DNA from: Candidatus Mediterraneibacter gallistercoris
Lineage (GTDB): Bacteria; Bacillota_A; Clostridia; Lachnospirales; Lachnospiraceae
Direction: 5' to 3'
DNA length: 14,820 nucleotides
Assembly: GCA_019119745.1 (NCBI GenBank)
Contig: DWWI01000208.1
Span: 1-14,820, forward strand
The notes below the pieces were generated by a model. That model had not been told where the DNA came from. It was given only the letters and a program-made list of their open reading frames with translations, and made no database searches. Positions 12,985 to 14,820 of this stretch are shown here, piece after piece (position 1 is the first letter of the stretch; every line of letters starts with the position of its first letter). A program made the translations under genes and the position numbers.

Positions 12985-14717
12985 GCTGTCGCCTCCTTTC
13001 CATACTGCTCCAGTTCCATCTGGGACCGGTACAGATTCGCATAATCGCCGTTCTGTTCCATCAGCTTTTCATGGGTTCCACTTTCTGCAATACTGCCTTC
13101 CTTCATCATATAGATACGGTCCGCCTTCACCACGTTGGCAAGACGGTGCGAGATCAGAATGATCGTCCTTGTCTTTGCCAATGTATGGATTACGCCCATG
13201 ATCATCTCTTCGCTTTCCGCATCGATATTGGAAGTCGCCTCGTCAAAGATGTAGACCGGCGTATCGTGGAGAAGCGCCCGCGCAATGGCAAGCCTCTGGC
13301 ACTGGCCGCCGGAGAAGTTGCTTCCTTTCTCCATGACCGGTGTGGCAAGGCCCTGCTGCGCCTGCAGGAAGCCCCACAGGTTCACCTTTCTGAGTGCGTC
13401 CTGCATCTCTTCTTCCGTTGCGTCCGGTTTTCCCATCCGCAGGTTATCCTTCACAGTTCCTTTAAAAAGATAACTGTTGTGACTGACCATAGTGATCTGA
13501 TCCATCAGGCTGCTTTCCTGTATTTCTGAAAGTTCCTTTCCTTCGATCGTCACACTGCCCCGATAGCCTTTGTTCCTTCCCATAAGAATCGACGCAGTCG
13601 TACTCTTGCCGCATCCGGAAGTTCCTACGATCGATGTGAAGCTTCCTGACGGAAATTCCATATCGATTCCCTTTAATATCTCTCTTTCTTCTTCATAGGA
13701 GAAATGCACATCCGAAAATTCTATATCCATCTTTGTTCCGTTTAAGATCTGTGACTTCTCTGCCGGCTCCGGCAGATCGAGCAGCGCAAAGATCTTGTCG
13801 CTTGCCGCCATTCCGTTCATGGCGATGTGAAAGAACGATCCCAGGAGACGCAGAGGAATAAAGAATTCCGACGCCAGCAGGACCAGCATCAACGCTCCGT
13901 GAACGCTTAAATTTCCTTTCATAAACTGAGTGAGCGTCACGATCATACCGACCGCTGCTCCGCCGTAAGCAATGATATCCATTACGCTGGTGGAGTTGAG
14001 CTGCATGGTCAGCACCTTCATGGTGATCTGCCGGAAACGCTGAGATTCCTCATCCATCTCCTCCGCTTTTTTCTCGTCCGCGCGGTAGATCTTCAGTGTC
14101 GTCAGCCCCTGCAGGTTTTCAAGGAAACTGTCGCCCAGTTCCGTATAGATGCCCCAGTATTTATTCAGAAGTTTCTTTGCGATCTTCTGGACCGCGACAA
14201 TGGAAATCGGAATCAGGGGAACACAGATGAGCAGGACAAGGCTTGCCTGCCAGTTTACAAAGGACAGAATGATAAACAACGTTACCGGAGCCAGCAGACT
14301 GTAAAAGAGCTGGGAGAGATATTTCCCGAAATAGGTCTCCAGCTGCTCCACTCCTTCTGCTGCCATCTGGACCACTTCAGATGTAGTCACTTTTTCCCTG
14401 TAGGCTGCCCCCAGACGGAGCAGCTTGCTGTAGATCTTATCCCTTAAGATCCGCTTTACATCCACACTTGCACGGTAAGATGCTTGAGATGCCTGTCTGT
14501 CACATACAAACCGCAGGATCAGCGCCACGAGCACAACTCCCCCGTAATACACCGCCATCCCGGGCGTCACCGTCCAGAACAGCGCCTGTTCCAGCAGCGC
14601 GGATGCACAGTAGATCATTACAACCTGGCAGAGCAGGGCCAGCCACTGCCAGACAACCTGATAAATGATATATTTCTTTGCGTGGGATAAAAGCCCCACG
14701 AGTCGCTTCTTGATCAT
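12981..14717 (-). CDS. CydD-like ABC exporter, fused membrane and ATPase subunit
   Basis: This 578-residue half-transporter is the expected partner of the downstream CydC-like gene. The membrane domain covers about residues 15-310. The stretch with EQLETYFGKYLSQL and, later, LGDSFLENLQGLTTLKIY resembles CydD strongly. The ATPase domain has Walker A GTSGCGKST at 365-373, signature FSGGQCQR at 468-475, Walker B VYIFDE ending at Glu493, and switch His524. Both ATP sites of the heterodimer thus look catalytically complete. The ATG at 14717 is chosen because GAGAGG lies 5 bases upstream. A GTG at 14762 would add 15 highly charged residues and overlap the upstream gene. The promoter must lie beyond the right edge, since an upstream gene ends 11 bases before this start. 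Confidence 0.88.
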   Translation of the reverse strand: MIKKRLVGLLSHAKKYIIYQVVWQWLALLCQVVMIYCASALLEQALFWTVTPGMAVYYGGVVLVALILRFVCDRQASQASYRASVDVKRILRDKIYSKLLRLGAAYREKVTTSEVVQMAAEGVEQLETYFGKYLSQLFYSLLAPVTLFIILSFVNWQASLVLLICVPLIPISIVAVQKIAKKLLNKYWGIYTELGDSFLENLQGLTTLKIYRADEKKAEEMDEESQRFRQITMKVLTMQLNSTSVMDIIAYGGAAVGMIVTLTQFMKGNLSVHGALMLVLLASEFFIPLRLLGSFFHIAMNGMAASDKIFALLDLPEPAEKSQILNGTKMDIEFSDVHFSYEEEREILKGIDMEFPSGSFTSIVGTSGCGKSTTASILMGRNKGYRGSVTIEGKELSEIQESSLMDQITMVSHNSYLFKGTVKDNLRMGKPDATEEEMQDALRKVNLWGFLQAQQGLATPVMEKGSNFSGGQCQRLAIARALLHDTPVYIFDEATSNIDAESEEMIMGVIHTLAKTRTIILISHRLANVVKADRIYMMKEGSIAESGTHEKLMEQNGDYANLYRSQMELEQYGKEATA

Positions 14718-14728
14718 AATATCCTCTC

Positions 14729-14820
14729 TTACTTCTGCTCTTTCTTCTCTCTTACACTGCACACCACATGCCAGACGGCAAGGATCGGGTGATAAAACAG
14801 CATCCGCGGTCCTGAAAACC
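14729..14820 (-). CDS. C-terminal end of an unrecognised upstream gene (partial)
   Basis: A frame entering from the right edge runs for 29 codons and stops with TAA at 14731-14729, 11 bases before the CydD-like start. The spacing suggests the same operon. The tail has a hydrophobic stretch (LFYHPILAVWHVV) followed by a charged end (REKKEQK), compatible with a membrane protein finishing in the cytoplasm. Too little is present to name it, and another reading frame could be the real one. Confidence 0.35.
   Translation of the reverse strand, partial: FSGPRMLFYHPILAVWHVVCSVREKKEQK

Noticed and set aside
14718..14762. Longer start (GTG at 14762) for the CydD-like protein.
   Set aside because: The 15 added residues are highly charged and unlike the family. 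No good ribosome binding site precedes the GTG, while GAGAGG precedes the ATG at 14717.

Overview
The window looks like part of an anaerobic Bacillota genome of moderate GC, most likely a gut-type Clostridia/Lachnospiraceae. That placement is inference, resting on AGGAGG-type ribosome binding sites, gene content and protein style. The centre of the window is a compact [NiFe]-hydrogenase locus: two divergent operons that together encode a membrane-bound energy-converting hydrogenase and the Hyp proteins that build its metal centre.

Left part (1-4937, minus strand): six genes in the order echA-echB-echC-echD-echE-echF, with echF cut by the left edge. They encode a group 4 (Ech-type) [NiFe]-hydrogenase. 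EchA (NuoL-like) and EchB (NuoH-like) are the membrane proton or sodium module. EchC (NuoB-like) is the small subunit, EchD is NuoC-like, EchE is the NiFe large subunit and EchF is a polyferredoxin-like electron-entry subunit. All ligand motifs visible here are intact, so the enzyme should be active, probably coupling reduced-ferredoxin oxidation and H2 formation to ion pumping. EchE stops exactly at its second metal motif, with no cleavable tail, and no maturation protease gene is seen.

Middle (4938-10877, plus strand): hypA-hypB-hypF-hypC-hypD-hypE, a complete NiFe maturation set in one tightly packed run with several overlaps. HypF, HypE, HypC and HypD make and carry the Fe(CN)2CO unit, and HypA and HypB deliver nickel. 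The roughly 170-200 bp between the divergent operons holds a good sigma-A promoter for ech and a weaker candidate for hyp.

Intergenic region (10878-11277, about 400 bases): no gene is seen. It holds two tandem copies of a roughly 152-bp element with several potential hairpins, one of which shows compensatory changes between copies. A long-range inverted repeat lies around the first copy, and a strong hairpin follows that probably separates the convergent operons.

Right part (11278-14820, minus strand): two overlapping genes for a CydD/CydC-like heterodimeric ABC exporter, then the last 29 codons of an unrecognised upstream gene. No functional link between the exporter and the hydrogenase is visible. 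The hydrogenase and Hyp set are known families. The least explained parts are the structured tandem repeat and, more mildly, the tail-less EchE.
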